From positions 48,336 through 112,335 of the forward strand of contig LGFL01000001.1 of assembly GCA_001508855.1 (NCBI GenBank): a DNA stretch of 64,000 bases, read 5' to 3'. The first letter of the stretch is position 1; each line of letters starts with the position of its first letter. The DNA is from Thermoanaerobacterales bacterium 50_218. GTDB taxonomy: Bacteria; Bacillota; DSM-12270; Thermacetogeniales; Thermacetogeniaceae. The translations under genes and the position numbers were made by a program. Of the stretch, positions 27,607-36,932 are shown piece after piece. A model generated the notes under the pieces. The model did no database searches. It saw nothing but the letters and a program-made list of their open reading frames with translations, and had not been told where the DNA came from.

Positions 27607-28359
27607 ATGGGAAAGATGAAGAGCATTAAGAAATATCATATACCTGCGCTTTTTGGAAAAGAATTTTTTACAGAAGGTTTTACCATTGTTCCTAATCTCC
27701 TCCTGAGGTATAGCACCAGGCTTTCTTTAAGTGCGAACGACTTGCTGATTCTGTTGCTGATCTTGTATTTCCAACAAAGCGGGAAGAAAGAGGTTACTGG
27801 TGCGGATATAGCGAGTTTCCTCGGTATACCGGAAAAGCAGGTTACCTGTAGTCTAGAGAGTTTACAGGCAAGGGGATTTATTGCTGTTGATCAGGGTGAG
27901 ATCGATATCACTGGTGTTTTTGAAAAAATTGCCGATTATTGGGCTGAGGAAAAGGTCGAAAAGTGGCAGGAAACCGGGGGAAAGATTTTTCCTGCACGAG
28001 ATAGAGCCAGGAACAGTTCTCCTCTTGTGAACCTCTTCAATGTTTTCGAACAGGAATTTGGAAGACCACTGACCCCGATTGAGTGCGAGCAGATCATGCA
28101 CTGGTGCAAAGATATCGGGTATTCGGAGGAACTCGTTTTGGAAGCTTTGAAAAGGGCCGTTTTGCGTGGGGTTTTTAACTTGACTTATATTGACAGGATT
28201 CTTTCGCGTTGGGCCCGGAACAACTTACGGACAACCCAGGAAGTCATCCAGTACGAAGAAAAGCACTTTGCCCAGCGCAAAGCGAAGAAGGAAAAGTTTC
28301 CTCAAGAGAGTTCCCGCGGTAAGGAAAAAGACGAGAAGTACAAGGACCTCTATATGTAG
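27607..28359 (+). CDS. DnaD/DnaB-type primosomal protein
   Basis: 250 residues; ATG 27607, or ATG 27616 with GGGAAAG before it. The N-terminal half (to about residue 100) is a winged-helix region with a gene-regulator-like HTH (ADIASFLGIPEKQVTCSLE). The second half carries the DnaD/DnaB_2 domain ending in the hallmark YIDRILSRWARNN (YxxxIxxxW). These proteins remodel DNA and help load the replicative helicase. The next gene, 6 bases away, encodes a DnaC/DnaI-type loader, which supports the call. Confidence 0.9.
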   Translation: MGKMKSIKKYHIPALFGKEFFTEGFTIVPNLLLRYSTRLSLSANDLLILLLILYFQQSGKKEVTGADIASFLGIPEKQVTCSLESLQARGFIAVDQGEIDITGVFEKIADYWAEEKVEKWQETGGKIFPARDRARNSSPLVNLFNVFEQEFGRPLTPIECEQIMHWCKDIGYSEELVLEALKRAVLRGVFNLTYIDRILSRWARNNLRTTQEVIQYEEKHFAQRKAKKEKFPQESSRGKEKDEKYKDLYM

Positions 28360-28365
28360 GTCAGG

Positions 28366-29175
28366 GTGATTGCGGTGAGGAGTATAGAAGAACTCTTGCT
28401 CAGGTTGCGGGAGATTTCTGAAATCAAAAGGAGTTCTATTGATCTCCGGGATAAACCCCCAGCAACTGTGCATTGTAAAACCTGCGGGGATCGGGGTATA
28501 ATTCTCCAAGATGGTGTTGCCAGGGTTTGTCCCTGTGTGAAGCAACGATACCGGGAAAAGTTGTACAAGGAAGCCAATCTCACGCCTGAAATTAGGGGTT
28601 GCTCCTTTGAGGGGTTCAGGCTTGATTACTATGAGGGAGAGCATCGGGAAGCAGCGCTTCGTGCTCTCCAGGGGGCTAAGCAATTTGTCCATGAGTATCT
28701 CCGGAACCCCCATGTTCCTGGCATTCTGTTCACTGGGGATGTAGGTGCTGGAAAGACTTACCTGGCGGCGGCAATAGCTAATTTTCTTTTAGATCACGGC
28801 GTTCAGGTTCTCTTTTTGGTGGTTCCCGATTTCCTGGATGAGATGCGAGCAACATATCACCGGGCATCTGGTGATGACCAGGGAGTTGACGATGTTACCT
28901 TACTCAAAAGGGTACGCCAGGTGGAAGTCTTGATCCTCGATGATCTTGGTGTTCACAACTACACCGCATGGACGTGTAATAAGCTTTATTCACTGCTGAA
29001 CTTCAGGTTGAATTACCAGTTACCGGTCGTTATTACCACCAATTTATCTTTGGGGGAACTTGATGATGTTTTAGGTGAGCGCACGACATCCAGGATTGTG
29101 CAGATGTGCCGGATTTACCGGCTTTCCGTAGATAAAGATATTCGCCATTTAAAAAATCCCCGAAATGAGAGGTAA
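28366..29175 (+). CDS. DnaC/DnaI-type helicase loader ATPase
   Basis: 269 residues, GTG start. Walker A GDVGAGKTYLAA, Walker B VLILDDLGVHNYT, sensor region VVITTNLSLGELDD and arginine-rich RTTSRI identify the AAA+ loader family shared with IstB. A cysteine group near residue 38 (CKTCGDRG...CPCVKQRY) looks like a zinc-binding N-terminal domain, as in DnaI. Lack of transposase genes nearby and pairing with the DnaD-like gene argue for replication and against IstB of an insertion element. Confidence 0.9.
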   Translation: MIAVRSIEELLLRLREISEIKRSSIDLRDKPPATVHCKTCGDRGIILQDGVARVCPCVKQRYREKLYKEANLTPEIRGCSFEGFRLDYYEGEHREAALRALQGAKQFVHEYLRNPHVPGILFTGDVGAGKTYLAAAIANFLLDHGVQVLFLVVPDFLDEMRATYHRASGDDQGVDDVTLLKRVRQVEVLILDDLGVHNYTAWTCNKLYSLLNFRLNYQLPVVITTNLSLGELDDVLGERTTSRIVQMCRIYRLSVDKDIRHLKNPRNER

Positions 29176-29241
29176 AGCAGGAATCATGGTAGATTCGTCG
29201 AAAAAAATAAACCGGACATTTAATGGAAGGAGTTGCTGTAT

Positions 29242-30069
29242 GTGGCTTTCTGGTTGATCGATGATCATACCCCAGGATATGGTTTGATGTTGCGGATTGA
29301 CAGGACAGTTTACTCAGAGCAAACACCGTATCAGCATTTGGCAATCGTAGATACTACTGAGTTTGGGCGTGCTCTCGTCCTCGATGGCATTATCCAGACA
29401 ACTGTTGCTGATGAGTTCATCTACCACGAAATGATTGCTCATGTCCCTCTTTTTACTCATCCCCAACCCCGGCATGTGCTGATTATCGGAGGTGGTGATG
29501 GGGGAACGGCCCGGGAGGTCCTGAAACACAGTTCTGTTGAAAGAATCGATCTCGTGGAAATAGATGCCAGTGTTGTCAATGCTTGCAGAAAGTACCTTCC
29601 GGAAACAGCCTGTGCCTTCGATGACCCCAGGGTCAACGTGATTTACGGGGATGGTGTCGAATACGTTCGCCAGCGAAGAAACTTGTATGATGTAGTAATC
29701 GTCGACTCTTCTGATCCTGTCGGTCCCGCAGTAGAGCTTTTTGGCAGGGAGTTTTACAGTAATGTCTACGCCTGCTTGAAAGAGAACGGAGTTTTTGTTG
29801 CTCAGACCGATTCTCCTACATTTAGCAAGGACCTTTTCCAAAGGGTGTATCACGACATCAAGTCGATTTTTCCTGTAACAATGGTTTACTTGACCTGTAT
29901 CCCGAGCTATATAACGGGGTTCTGGAGCTTTACCCTTGGCTCCAAAAGCTACCATCCTTTGAAGGATTTCCGTGAAGATCCTGAAGTAGAAACGAGGTAC
30001 TACACACCTCAACTTCACCAGGCCTGTTTTGTCTTGCCAAAATCCATTGAAAAGCTTTTGGCAGAATAG
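29242..30069 (+). CDS. speE: Spermidine synthase family protein (polyamine aminopropyltransferase), copy 1
   Basis: 275 residues from GTG 29242, 10 bases after AAGGAG; this start aligns with the usual N-terminus (WxxxxxTPxxG). It transfers an aminopropyl group from decarboxylated SAM to putrescine or a related amine. Motifs: YQHLAIVDT, LVLDGIIQTT, YHEMIAHVP, IGGGDGGTAREVLKH and the catalytic-aspartate motif VDSSDPVGPA. No other polyamine gene lies next to it; a second, more divergent copy is found at 52.9 kb. Confidence 0.93.
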   Translation: MAFWLIDDHTPGYGLMLRIDRTVYSEQTPYQHLAIVDTTEFGRALVLDGIIQTTVADEFIYHEMIAHVPLFTHPQPRHVLIIGGGDGGTAREVLKHSSVERIDLVEIDASVVNACRKYLPETACAFDDPRVNVIYGDGVEYVRQRRNLYDVVIVDSSDPVGPAVELFGREFYSNVYACLKENGVFVAQTDSPTFSKDLFQRVYHDIKSIFPVTMVYLTCIPSYITGFWSFTLGSKSYHPLKDFREDPEVETRYYTPQLHQACFVLPKSIEKLLAE

Positions 30070-30288
30070 TGGATCATTTTGGCCTTTGGATGCCGAAAAG
30101 GCTGCGATTACTGGGAGTATCTTTTGGAAGGATGGCAGGAATGGCAGGAAGAGCGTGGCAGAAGAGTAGAACCCAACCCTGACTTCTGGCCCTGTTGGAA
30201 GACTGTAAACCGGTCTTCCAGGGGCTCATTTGCATTTTATGGTCATTTTATCTGAAAAAACCAAGTTTTAAAGAAAGGATTGTTGGTA
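30070..30288 (+). other. Intergenic region after speE copy 1
   Basis: Holds one stem, TGGAAGAC (30196-30203) with GTCTTCCA (30213-30220), extended by CCC/GGGG outside. No T run follows directly, so it is a weak terminator at best. No gene or promoter was recognised. Confidence 0.5.
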
Positions 30289-31596
30289 TTGATTAGGATT
30301 TGGTCTCCTCAATACGAATGCATGCCTCGAGAGCAGATAAAAGAACTTCAGTTGGCCAGGCTTAAGGAAACTTTAGAGCGGGTTTACCAGGCGAGGGGAA
30401 TCTATTACCAAAAGTTTCGCCAGTTGGGATTTGAGCCGGGCGATTTGAAAACCCTTGACGATTTGAAGAAATTGCCTTTCACGACCAAGGATGACCTGGC
30501 CCAGGCTTATCCTTACGGCTATTTTATCGTGCCCTTAAAGGATGTCGTCCGCCTCCACGGTTCTTCGGGTACGAAGGGAAAACCAACAATTGTTGGCTAC
30601 ACCAAGAGGGACCTGGAGACCTGGTCTGAACTCGTGGCCAGGATCGTTACTCAGGCAGGTGTAGGAGAAGATGATATTGCTCAGATTTGTTTCGGCTACG
30701 GCTTGTTTACAGGTGCTTTTGGACTTCACTACGGACTAGAAAGGGTGGGAGCAACTGTTGTTCCTACCTCTGCTGGGGCTACAGAGCGTCAATTAATGTT
30801 GATGCAAGACTTTGGGACAACCGCGCTCATCAGCACTCCTTCGTATGCCCTCCATCTTGCTGAGGTCGGTCAAGAGTTGGGAATTGACTTTCGTTCCCTC
30901 AAGCTTCGGGTGGGGCTTTTTGGCGCTGAAGGGTGGACCGAAGAAATGCGCAAACAACTGGAGGAACGGCTTCACCTTAAGGCGACCGATAATTACGGAC
31001 TCAGTGAAGTGATGGGGCCTGGAGTTGCTGGCGAGTGTCTGGAGACCTGTGGGATGCACGTAGCCGAGGACCACTTCCTTGTAGAAATAATCGATCCTGA
31101 TACTGGGGAAACCCTCCCCGAAGGGAAAAAGGGTGAGATTGTAATCACTACCTTAACCAGAGAAGCGATGCCTTTGATCAGATACCGCACAAAAGACGTA
31201 TCTTCTTTGCATACCGAGCCTTGCCCCTGTGGTCGGACTACAGCAAGGCTGGCCAAGATCAGCGGCAGAACGGACGATATGCTGATCATTCGGGGAGTGA
31301 ATGTTTTTCCATCTCAGATCGAGAGTGTGCTCATGGAAATCAATGGTCTTGCTCCTCACTACCAGATCGTCGTCAAAAAGCGTGGACACCTTGATGACCT
31401 TGAGGTACTGGTGGAGGTTTTACCCGAGATTTTTACTGATCGTTATCGAGATCTGGAAGCCTGGGAGCGGAAGATTGAACGCAAGCTTTACAATGCTTTG
31501 AGCCTGACTGCTAGGGTGCGCCTGGTTGAGCCCAGGACACTGGAAAGGACCTTTGGAAAAGCGAAACGTGTCCTCGATTTAAGAAATTCTGAATAA
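30289..31596 (+). CDS. Phenylacetate-CoA ligase family AMP-forming enzyme
   Basis: About 435 residues; the start is one of three in-frame TTG codons (30280, 30283, 30289), the last being best spaced from AAAGGA. It activates arylacetates with ATP and CoA. Motifs: the P-loop-like RLHGSSGTKGKPT, LKATDNYGLSEVMGPG and the C-terminal GRTDDMLIIRGVNVFPSQIE hinge of PaaK enzymes. It stands 13 bases before iorA, and that pair produces arylacetyl-CoA from aromatic amino-acid keto acids, so the ligase likely runs in the ATP-forming or salvage direction. Confidence 0.93.
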   Translation: MIRIWSPQYECMPREQIKELQLARLKETLERVYQARGIYYQKFRQLGFEPGDLKTLDDLKKLPFTTKDDLAQAYPYGYFIVPLKDVVRLHGSSGTKGKPTIVGYTKRDLETWSELVARIVTQAGVGEDDIAQICFGYGLFTGAFGLHYGLERVGATVVPTSAGATERQLMLMQDFGTTALISTPSYALHLAEVGQELGIDFRSLKLRVGLFGAEGWTEEMRKQLEERLHLKATDNYGLSEVMGPGVAGECLETCGMHVAEDHFLVEIIDPDTGETLPEGKKGEIVITTLTREAMPLIRYRTKDVSSLHTEPCPCGRTTARLAKISGRTDDMLIIRGVNVFPSQIESVLMEINGLAPHYQIVVKKRGHLDDLEVLVEVLPEIFTDRYRDLEAWERKIERKLYNALSLTARVRLVEPRTLERTFGKAKRVLDLRNSE

Positions 31597-31609
31597 GGGA
31601 GAGGGATTG

Positions 31610-33352
31610 ATGGCAGTAGTTCTATCTGGTAATGAAGCCGTAGCTCGGGGTGCTTTTGAAGCAGGTGTAAAGGTTGCTGCTGCCTATCCGGGAACTCCGA
31701 GCACAGAAATACTGGAAAACTTCGTCAAATACGAAGGTGTCTATGGGGAATGGTCACCTAATGAGAAAGTTGCTTTAGAAGTTGGCTTTGGGGCTTCTCT
31801 GGGAGGGGCTCGCGCCCTTGTAGTGATGAAACACGTCGGACTGAATGTAGCTGCTGATCCTCTGATGACTCTCAGTTATATCGGGGTCAACGGTGGCTTG
31901 GTCGTGGTGACAGCGGATGACCCTGGAATGCACAGTTCCCAAAACGAACAAGATAACAGGTTGTATGCTCGGTTTGCCAAGATCCCTTTAATTGAGCCGA
32001 GTGACAGCCAGGAAGCTAAGGATTTCCTGAAAGTAGCTTATGACCTCAGTGAAAGATTTGATACACCGGTTCTTTTTCGCCTGACGACAAGGGTTGCCCA
32101 CGGCAGGTCGCCGGTAGTGCTGGGGGAAAGGAAGCAAATTCCTTTACGCGACTATGCCAAGAATGTTCCCAAAAATGTGATGTTGCCTGTGTATGCCCGC
32201 CAGAGGCATCTCAGGGTGGAAGAGCGAAGAAAAGAACTAGCTACATTCGCCGAAAAATCCACCCTTAACCAGATCATCTGGGGAGGAAGGAAGTTCGGAA
32301 TCATTGCCTCGGGGGTCAGTTATCAGTATGCCAGGGAAGCGTTAGGTGAAGAGGCTTCCTACCTCAAGCTGGGACTGAGCTATCCTCTTCCTTTGGGACT
32401 GGTCAGGGAGTTTGCGGAACAAGTTGAACAGCTTTTTGTTGTCGAGGAACTTGAGCCTTTCATAGAAGAACAGCTAAAGGCGGCGGGATTCTCGGTTGTC
32501 GGTAAGGAGGTCTTCCCCCGGACCGGAGAACTTAGTCCCGAGTTGATCGCCCGCAGGATCAGAGGCACTTCTCCATTTCAGGTCCACTTTTCTAGGCCAG
32601 AAGGTTTGCCGAACAGGCCTCCTTTGATGTGCCCTGGATGTCCCCATCGCGGCGTTTTCTATGTATTGAAGAAGCTCAAGGTCGTGGTAACCGGTGATAT
32701 TGGTTGTTACACTTTAGGAGCACTACCACCTTTTCAAGCGATGGATTCTTGTCTCTGCATGGGGGCAAGCATCGGAGCAAGCCTCGGTTTGGAAAAAGCG
32801 CGGGGTAAGGATTTCGCCCGCCAGGTCGTAGCTGTGATCGGAGATTCCACATTCGTCCATTCTGGCCTCACCGGATTGGTTGATCTCATCTACAACAAAG
32901 GAACAGGTACAGTGATCATCCTCGACAACCGGACTACAGCAATGACCGGTCATCAGGATCACCCGGGGACCGGTTTTACCATCAAGAAAGAGGAGACGAA
33001 AGCGCTAGATTTCGCTGAGGTAGCGTCGGCAATTGGGGTTAAGAGGGTATCTACGGTTGATCCCTATGATTTGGAAAACCTTGAGAGGGTGATTCAGGAA
33101 GAACTGGCGAGTGAAGAGGTTTCAGTAATCATCTCTAAACGCCCGTGTGTTCTTTTGAATCCCCCGAAGGTAGATAAGAGGATCGAGGTTGATGCTGACA
33201 AGTGCAAGGGTTGCAAGAGGTGTCTTCAGCTTGCCTGTCCAGCACTTTCTTTTGCAGGAGATCGGGTGTCTGTTAACGAAGAAATCTGTAATTGTTGTTC
33301 CCTTTGTGTCCAGGTTTGTCCACATCAAGCGCTGAAAGTGGGAGAAAGGTGA
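31610..33352 (+). CDS. iorA: Indolepyruvate ferredoxin oxidoreductase, alpha subunit
   Basis: 580 residues from ATG 31610 after AAGGGAGAGGG. A thiamine-diphosphate enzyme that oxidatively decarboxylates aryl pyruvates to aryl-CoA and reduces ferredoxin. N-terminal pyrimidine domain (AAAYPGTPSTEILE), TPP-binding GDIGCYTLGALPP and GDSTFVHSGLTGL, and at the C-terminus a two-cluster ferredoxin domain (CKGCKRCLQLACP and CNCCSLCVQVCP). Fits amino-acid fermentation or aromatic amino-acid synthesis by reversal. Confidence 0.95.
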   Translation: MAVVLSGNEAVARGAFEAGVKVAAAYPGTPSTEILENFVKYEGVYGEWSPNEKVALEVGFGASLGGARALVVMKHVGLNVAADPLMTLSYIGVNGGLVVVTADDPGMHSSQNEQDNRLYARFAKIPLIEPSDSQEAKDFLKVAYDLSERFDTPVLFRLTTRVAHGRSPVVLGERKQIPLRDYAKNVPKNVMLPVYARQRHLRVEERRKELATFAEKSTLNQIIWGGRKFGIIASGVSYQYAREALGEEASYLKLGLSYPLPLGLVREFAEQVEQLFVVEELEPFIEEQLKAAGFSVVGKEVFPRTGELSPELIARRIRGTSPFQVHFSRPEGLPNRPPLMCPGCPHRGVFYVLKKLKVVVTGDIGCYTLGALPPFQAMDSCLCMGASIGASLGLEKARGKDFARQVVAVIGDSTFVHSGLTGLVDLIYNKGTGTVIILDNRTTAMTGHQDHPGTGFTIKKEETKALDFAEVASAIGVKRVSTVDPYDLENLERVIQEELASEEVSVIISKRPCVLLNPPKVDKRIEVDADKCKGCKRCLQLACPALSFAGDRVSVNEEICNCCSLCVQVCPHQALKVGER

Positions 33353-33936
33353 TGGTAGAGGTGGTGAACATTCTTCTCGCAGGAGTTGGAGGGCAAGGAA
33401 TAGTTTTGGCATCACGGGTGCTTGCTGATGTTGCCCTCCAGTCAGGAAAAGCCGTTAAGGTTTCAGAAACTCACGGGATGGCCCAGAGGGGTGGGTCTGT
33501 AGTGACCCATGTGCGTTTTGGGGAACAAGTCTATTCTCCCCTGATTGCTCTCGGTCAGGCAGACTTTTTGCTGGGTTTCGAAAAACTGGAGGCAATGAGG
33601 TTTCTTCCCTACCTCAAGAAGGATGGTCGGCTGATCGTTAATGATCAGGAAATCTACCCCTTAAATGTGCTCTTGGGTAAAGAAAAATATCCTCCAGAGA
33701 TCAGCTCTTACTTAAAAGAACAGACAGGTCAGATGTGCCTTGTTCCGGCACAAGAAATTGCCCAGCAGTTGGGGAGCCCGCGGGTGGTCAATATGGTGCT
33801 GCTTGGGGTGCTCGCTCAGTTTCTTGACATCCCCCAGGAGAAATGGGAAGAGGCCATTTACCGTTGTGTGCGCCCTGAGTTTCGGGAGATCAACTGCCAG
33901 GCCTTCCGGAAGGGTTTCTCCTGGAAATCCGGTTAG
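33352..33936 (+). CDS. iorB: Indolepyruvate ferredoxin oxidoreductase, beta subunit
   Basis: 194 residues. ATG 33352 shares its A with the iorA stop (TGATG), a translational-coupling junction. An earlier in-frame start at 33292 lies inside iorA and is rejected. NILLAGVGGQGIVLASRVLAD is the gamma-domain start of 2-ketoacid:ferredoxin oxidoreductases, and ETHGMAQRGGSVVTHVRFG follows. It forms the heterodimer with IorA. Confidence 0.95.
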   Translation: MVEVVNILLAGVGGQGIVLASRVLADVALQSGKAVKVSETHGMAQRGGSVVTHVRFGEQVYSPLIALGQADFLLGFEKLEAMRFLPYLKKDGRLIVNDQEIYPLNVLLGKEKYPPEISSYLKEQTGQMCLVPAQEIAQQLGSPRVVNMVLLGVLAQFLDIPQEKWEEAIYRCVRPEFREINCQAFRKGFSWKSG

Positions 33937-33961
33937 TGCAAAAGGTGAGGAGGTGCACAAG

Positions 33962-35065
33962 GTGGCGTGTGAATTGAAAGACATGGTTCGGCCTACTATT
34001 TTTACTCTGACACCCTATGTTCCCGGAAAGCCAATAGAAGAAGTCGAGCGGGAACTCGGAATCAAAGGAGTAATCAAGATGGCTTCCAATGAAAATCCCT
34101 TGGGACCTTCCCCTCTCGCTCTCGAAGCCCTGAAAAAAGCTATTGCGAGGGTCAATATTTACCCGGACAGTAATTGCTTTTATCTCAAGAGAGAACTTGC
34201 CAGTCACCTGGGCTGCGGAGAAGAGAACCTGATCATCGGCAACGGTTCTGACGAGATCCTGAAACTGATTGCCGAGACTTTTCTTAATCCCGGGGATGAA
34301 GTCATCTATGGTTGGCCTTCTTTTTCAGAGTATGAATTTGTGAGCAAGGTTATGGAAGCAAAATGTATTGCTGTCCCTCTCAGAGATGATTTTACCCTCG
34401 ATCTCGATGCCATTATCGGGAATGTACGGTCGAAAACGAAACTGATCTTTATCTGTAACCCCAACAATCCTACAGGGACAATCGTCAAGGAGAAAGAGTT
34501 GAGTGATTTTCTGGAAAGGCTTCCCGGAGATGTTCTGGTTGTTCTTGATGAGGCCTATTACGAGTATGTGACTGCTCCCGATTATCCTGATTCTCTGAAG
34601 TTCGTTAAAGAAGGCAAAAATGTCATTGTTCTCAGAACTTTCTCCAAGATTTACGGTCTAGCAGGTTTACGGATCGGTTACGGGATAGCCTCGTCCGAGA
34701 TCATCTCCTGCATTAATCGGGTTCGTGAACCGTTTAATGTAAATCTTCTAGCTCAAGAAGCAGCGAGAGCTGCTTTAAACGATAGTGACCACCTGGAACG
34801 CAGTAAGGAGCTTGTCCTCAATGGTAAAGAGTATCTTTACAAGTCCTTTGAAAGGTTAGGGTTAAGGTATGTGCCTTCAGAAGCCAATTTTATTTTCGTG
34901 GATACAGGAAAGGATTCGAAAGAAGTTTTTGCTGCTCTGCTCCGTGAAGGTGTGATTGTCAGAACTGGGGACATCTTCGGGTATCCCACTTACATCAGGG
35001 TCACTGTGGGAACCCCTTCTGAGAATGAACGGTTTGTCCGGTCATTGGAGAAGGTGTTGAGTTGA
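33962..35065 (+). CDS. hisC: Histidinol-phosphate aminotransferase
   Basis: 367 residues from GTG 33962, 7 bases after GAGGAGG; the frame is open far upstream into iorB but those starts lack ribosome sites. A PLP enzyme of histidine synthesis. Motifs: NENPLGPSP, NGSDEILKLIAE, CNPNNPTGT, VLDEAYYEYV and the lysine in RTFSKIYGLAGLRIGYG. HisC-type enzymes can also transaminate aromatic amino acids, which would fit its position after iorAB; this is inferred. Confidence 0.93.
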   Translation: MACELKDMVRPTIFTLTPYVPGKPIEEVERELGIKGVIKMASNENPLGPSPLALEALKKAIARVNIYPDSNCFYLKRELASHLGCGEENLIIGNGSDEILKLIAETFLNPGDEVIYGWPSFSEYEFVSKVMEAKCIAVPLRDDFTLDLDAIIGNVRSKTKLIFICNPNNPTGTIVKEKELSDFLERLPGDVLVVLDEAYYEYVTAPDYPDSLKFVKEGKNVIVLRTFSKIYGLAGLRIGYGIASSEIISCINRVREPFNVNLLAQEAARAALNDSDHLERSKELVLNGKEYLYKSFERLGLRYVPSEANFIFVDTGKDSKEVFAALLREGVIVRTGDIFGYPTYIRVTVGTPSENERFVRSLEKVLS

Positions 35066-35080
35066 AAGGAAGGGATCCTA

Positions 35081-35845
35081 GTGGGAGAGGGGTATCAGGA
35101 AAAACTCCGTAGACTGGCAGAACTCTTGCTTTCTGCCAATTACCCAATGGCCTTAACAGGTGCGGGAATCAGTACTGAAAGCGGGATTCCCGACTTCCGA
35201 AGCCCAGGCACTGGTCTCTGGGAAAAGATCGACCCCTTCAAAGAACTCTCTCGCAGTGCCCTGATGAGGAATCCCGCCCGATTCTACGAAATCGGCCTAC
35301 CCCGCTTCCGGCAGATTCGGTCAGCAGAACCCAACCCTGCGCATTTGGTTCTTGCAGAACTGGAAGCCCATGGTTACCTGAAAGGGATCGTTACTCAGAA
35401 CATCGATGGCCTTCACATAAAAGCAGGTTCAAAAAACGTTTTTGAAGTTCATGGGCACCTGCGTACCTGCTCCTGTATGAGGTGCGGAAAAGAGGATTCC
35501 TTTGACTTCTTGGTGGATTTGGTGGAGAGTGGTGTGAACCCTCCTTTGTGCCGCTTCTGCCAAGAAGGAGTTCTGCGGCCTAATGTTGTTCTTTTCCATG
35601 ATCCCATGCCCCGTGCTTTCTATGACGCTGCCGAGACCTTGCAGTATTGCGATTTTTTGATGGTGATTGGTAGCAGCCTTCAGGTATATCCGGTTGCTTA
35701 TCTCCCGGCCCGGGTGGAAAAACTGGCGATTATCAACATTTCCCCGACTCCTTATGACAGCAAGGCACTTGTAGTGATCAGGGAAAAAGCAGGCAAGGTT
35801 TTTTCCGACCTCTGGGAAGTTTTAAGACAAAAGGGGAAGGTTTGA
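35081..35845 (+). CDS. NAD-dependent protein deacylase of the sirtuin family
   Basis: 254 residues, GTG start. NAD-binding motifs GAGISTESGIPDFRSPGTG and TQNIDGLHIKAG, catalytic histidine in EVHGHL, and two zinc-binding cysteine pairs (CSCMRCG and CRFCQEG; more exactly CMRC and CRFC) identify a SIR2/CobB protein. Sirtuins often control acyl-CoA synthetases by lysine deacetylation; an AMP-forming ligase lies 4 kb upstream, but no direct link is shown. 15 bases after hisC. Confidence 0.94.
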   Translation: MGEGYQEKLRRLAELLLSANYPMALTGAGISTESGIPDFRSPGTGLWEKIDPFKELSRSALMRNPARFYEIGLPRFRQIRSAEPNPAHLVLAELEAHGYLKGIVTQNIDGLHIKAGSKNVFEVHGHLRTCSCMRCGKEDSFDFLVDLVESGVNPPLCRFCQEGVLRPNVVLFHDPMPRAFYDAAETLQYCDFLMVIGSSLQVYPVAYLPARVEKLAIINISPTPYDSKALVVIREKAGKVFSDLWEVLRQKGKV

Positions 35846-35857
35846 GGGGGAGCTAGG

Positions 35858-36028
35858 TTGGAAGTCCGCTGTTCCCTGTGTGGAAGAAAAGAAGTGATTA
35901 AAAAGACTCATAAGGATTATCAACGGCTTGCCAAAAACCCGAATGCTGTTTACTTTTGTAAAATGTGTCAGATGAAGTTACAGCACGATGCTTCTGAGTA
36001 CAACAAACCCAAAAAACCGATTGGTTGA
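35858..36028 (+). CDS. Small zinc-ribbon protein (YlaI/DUF2197-like)
   Basis: 56 residues from TTG 35858, about 7 bases after GAGGGGGAG, ending at TGA 36026-36028. The sequence starts MEVRCSLCGRKEVIKK and has a second pair in VYFCKMCQMK, so two CxxC knuckles separated by about 27 residues. Length and layout match the YlaI-like family of Firmicutes. Function is unknown. It lies 12 bases after the sirtuin gene and is likely cotranscribed with it. Too short for most gene finders. Confidence 0.8.
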   Translation: MEVRCSLCGRKEVIKKTHKDYQRLAKNPNAVYFCKMCQMKLQHDASEYNKPKKPIG

Positions 36029-36049
36029 ATTCCTCTTCACAACTTTTTC

Positions 36050-36078
36050 TTGACAATGACGGACGAAAAAATTAAACT
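36050..36078 (+). promoter_or_regulatory. Sigma-A promoter before winged-helix gene
   Basis: TTGACA (36050-36055), 17 bases, TAAACT (36073-36078). Confidence 0.65.
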
Positions 36079-36125
36079 GTAATCAAGAGTTTTTTGGTTT
36101 TTTGGGATTGAGGAGGGCCCGTGGT

Positions 36126-36824
36126 TTGGAACTAACAGAACGCCAGAAAGAGTTTTTGAAGCAAATCTTTGACAATTATGTGAAACACAAAACACCTATT
36201 CACTATTCTGCCGTTGCCCAGTGGCTTGGGGTAAGCAAGTGGACAGCCTATGATATGCTCCGAAAACTCAGCAAAGAGGGCTACTTGAGTCCGCATTACT
36301 GCCTCAGCAGGAAAGGCTGTCCGGGCCGCTCCATTCTTTGTTATGTGCCCACGAAGAAGCTTGCTCAGTTACTGGGTAGGGAAGAGGAGCTGCAGCGGGA
36401 AGAGTGGCACGACTGGAAAGAGATGTTGCTTTCGCGGATTGAGAGTTTAAGGTGTAGGGAAGGCCACCAACTGGTTGGAGAATTGAGTGAACTGCTTTCA
36501 GAAACAAAGACACCGATGATGTTTTGTGCAGGTGTCCTGGCTCTGTTTGCTGCCTATATCAGGTCGGTCAATGAGAAAGGAATGCAAATGGTGCAACAGG
36601 TTGCTGAAGCAATTAACAGACCTGAGCAACGTCTCTCTTTGCTTTCCGGAATGGTTGTCGGACTTCTTTCTAAAGGTTCCTCAGGTGATGATTCACCAGG
36701 TGAAGGAGGTGGAATTCTCTCTACTCTCGTGAATAAGTATCACCAGTATCTGGAGCGTGTGGACCGCAAACACTACAGCTTGTTGTCTGATTTTCTTGAC
36801 GACTTGTTTCAGGTGGTTTGCTAA
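36126..36824 (+). CDS. Winged-helix DNA-binding protein of unknown role
   Basis: 232 residues from TTG 36126, 8 bases after GAGGAGGG (36110-36117); an in-frame TTG at 36102 precedes that site. The first 60 residues form a winged helix (LTERQKEFLKQIF, then SAVAQWLGVSKWTAYDMLRK), similar in layout to LexA or DtxR N-terminal domains. The remaining 150 residues are helical with no recognised ligand or cleavage domain. A short glycine/serine-rich break lies near residue 190. Probably a transcription regulator; it precedes the radical SAM gene in the same direction. Confidence 0.75.
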   Translation: MELTERQKEFLKQIFDNYVKHKTPIHYSAVAQWLGVSKWTAYDMLRKLSKEGYLSPHYCLSRKGCPGRSILCYVPTKKLAQLLGREEELQREEWHDWKEMLLSRIESLRCREGHQLVGELSELLSETKTPMMFCAGVLALFAAYIRSVNEKGMQMVQQVAEAINRPEQRLSLLSGMVVGLLSKGSSGDDSPGEGGGILSTLVNKYHQYLERVDRKHYSLLSDFLDDLFQVVC

Positions 36825-36932
36825 TTTATAAATTTTTTCGATGAATTTTTGGTTTTTTTGGTTTTGTGGGTATTTTTCTAGTGGTAAAGGGTATGTTAAA
36901 AAATAAGTCGGCTGTGGAGGTGGGTGTCGTTT

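Noticed and set aside
28366..29175. IstB transposition helper
   Set aside because: No transposase, inverted repeats or target duplication nearby; pairs with a DnaD-domain gene, so a helicase loader fits better.
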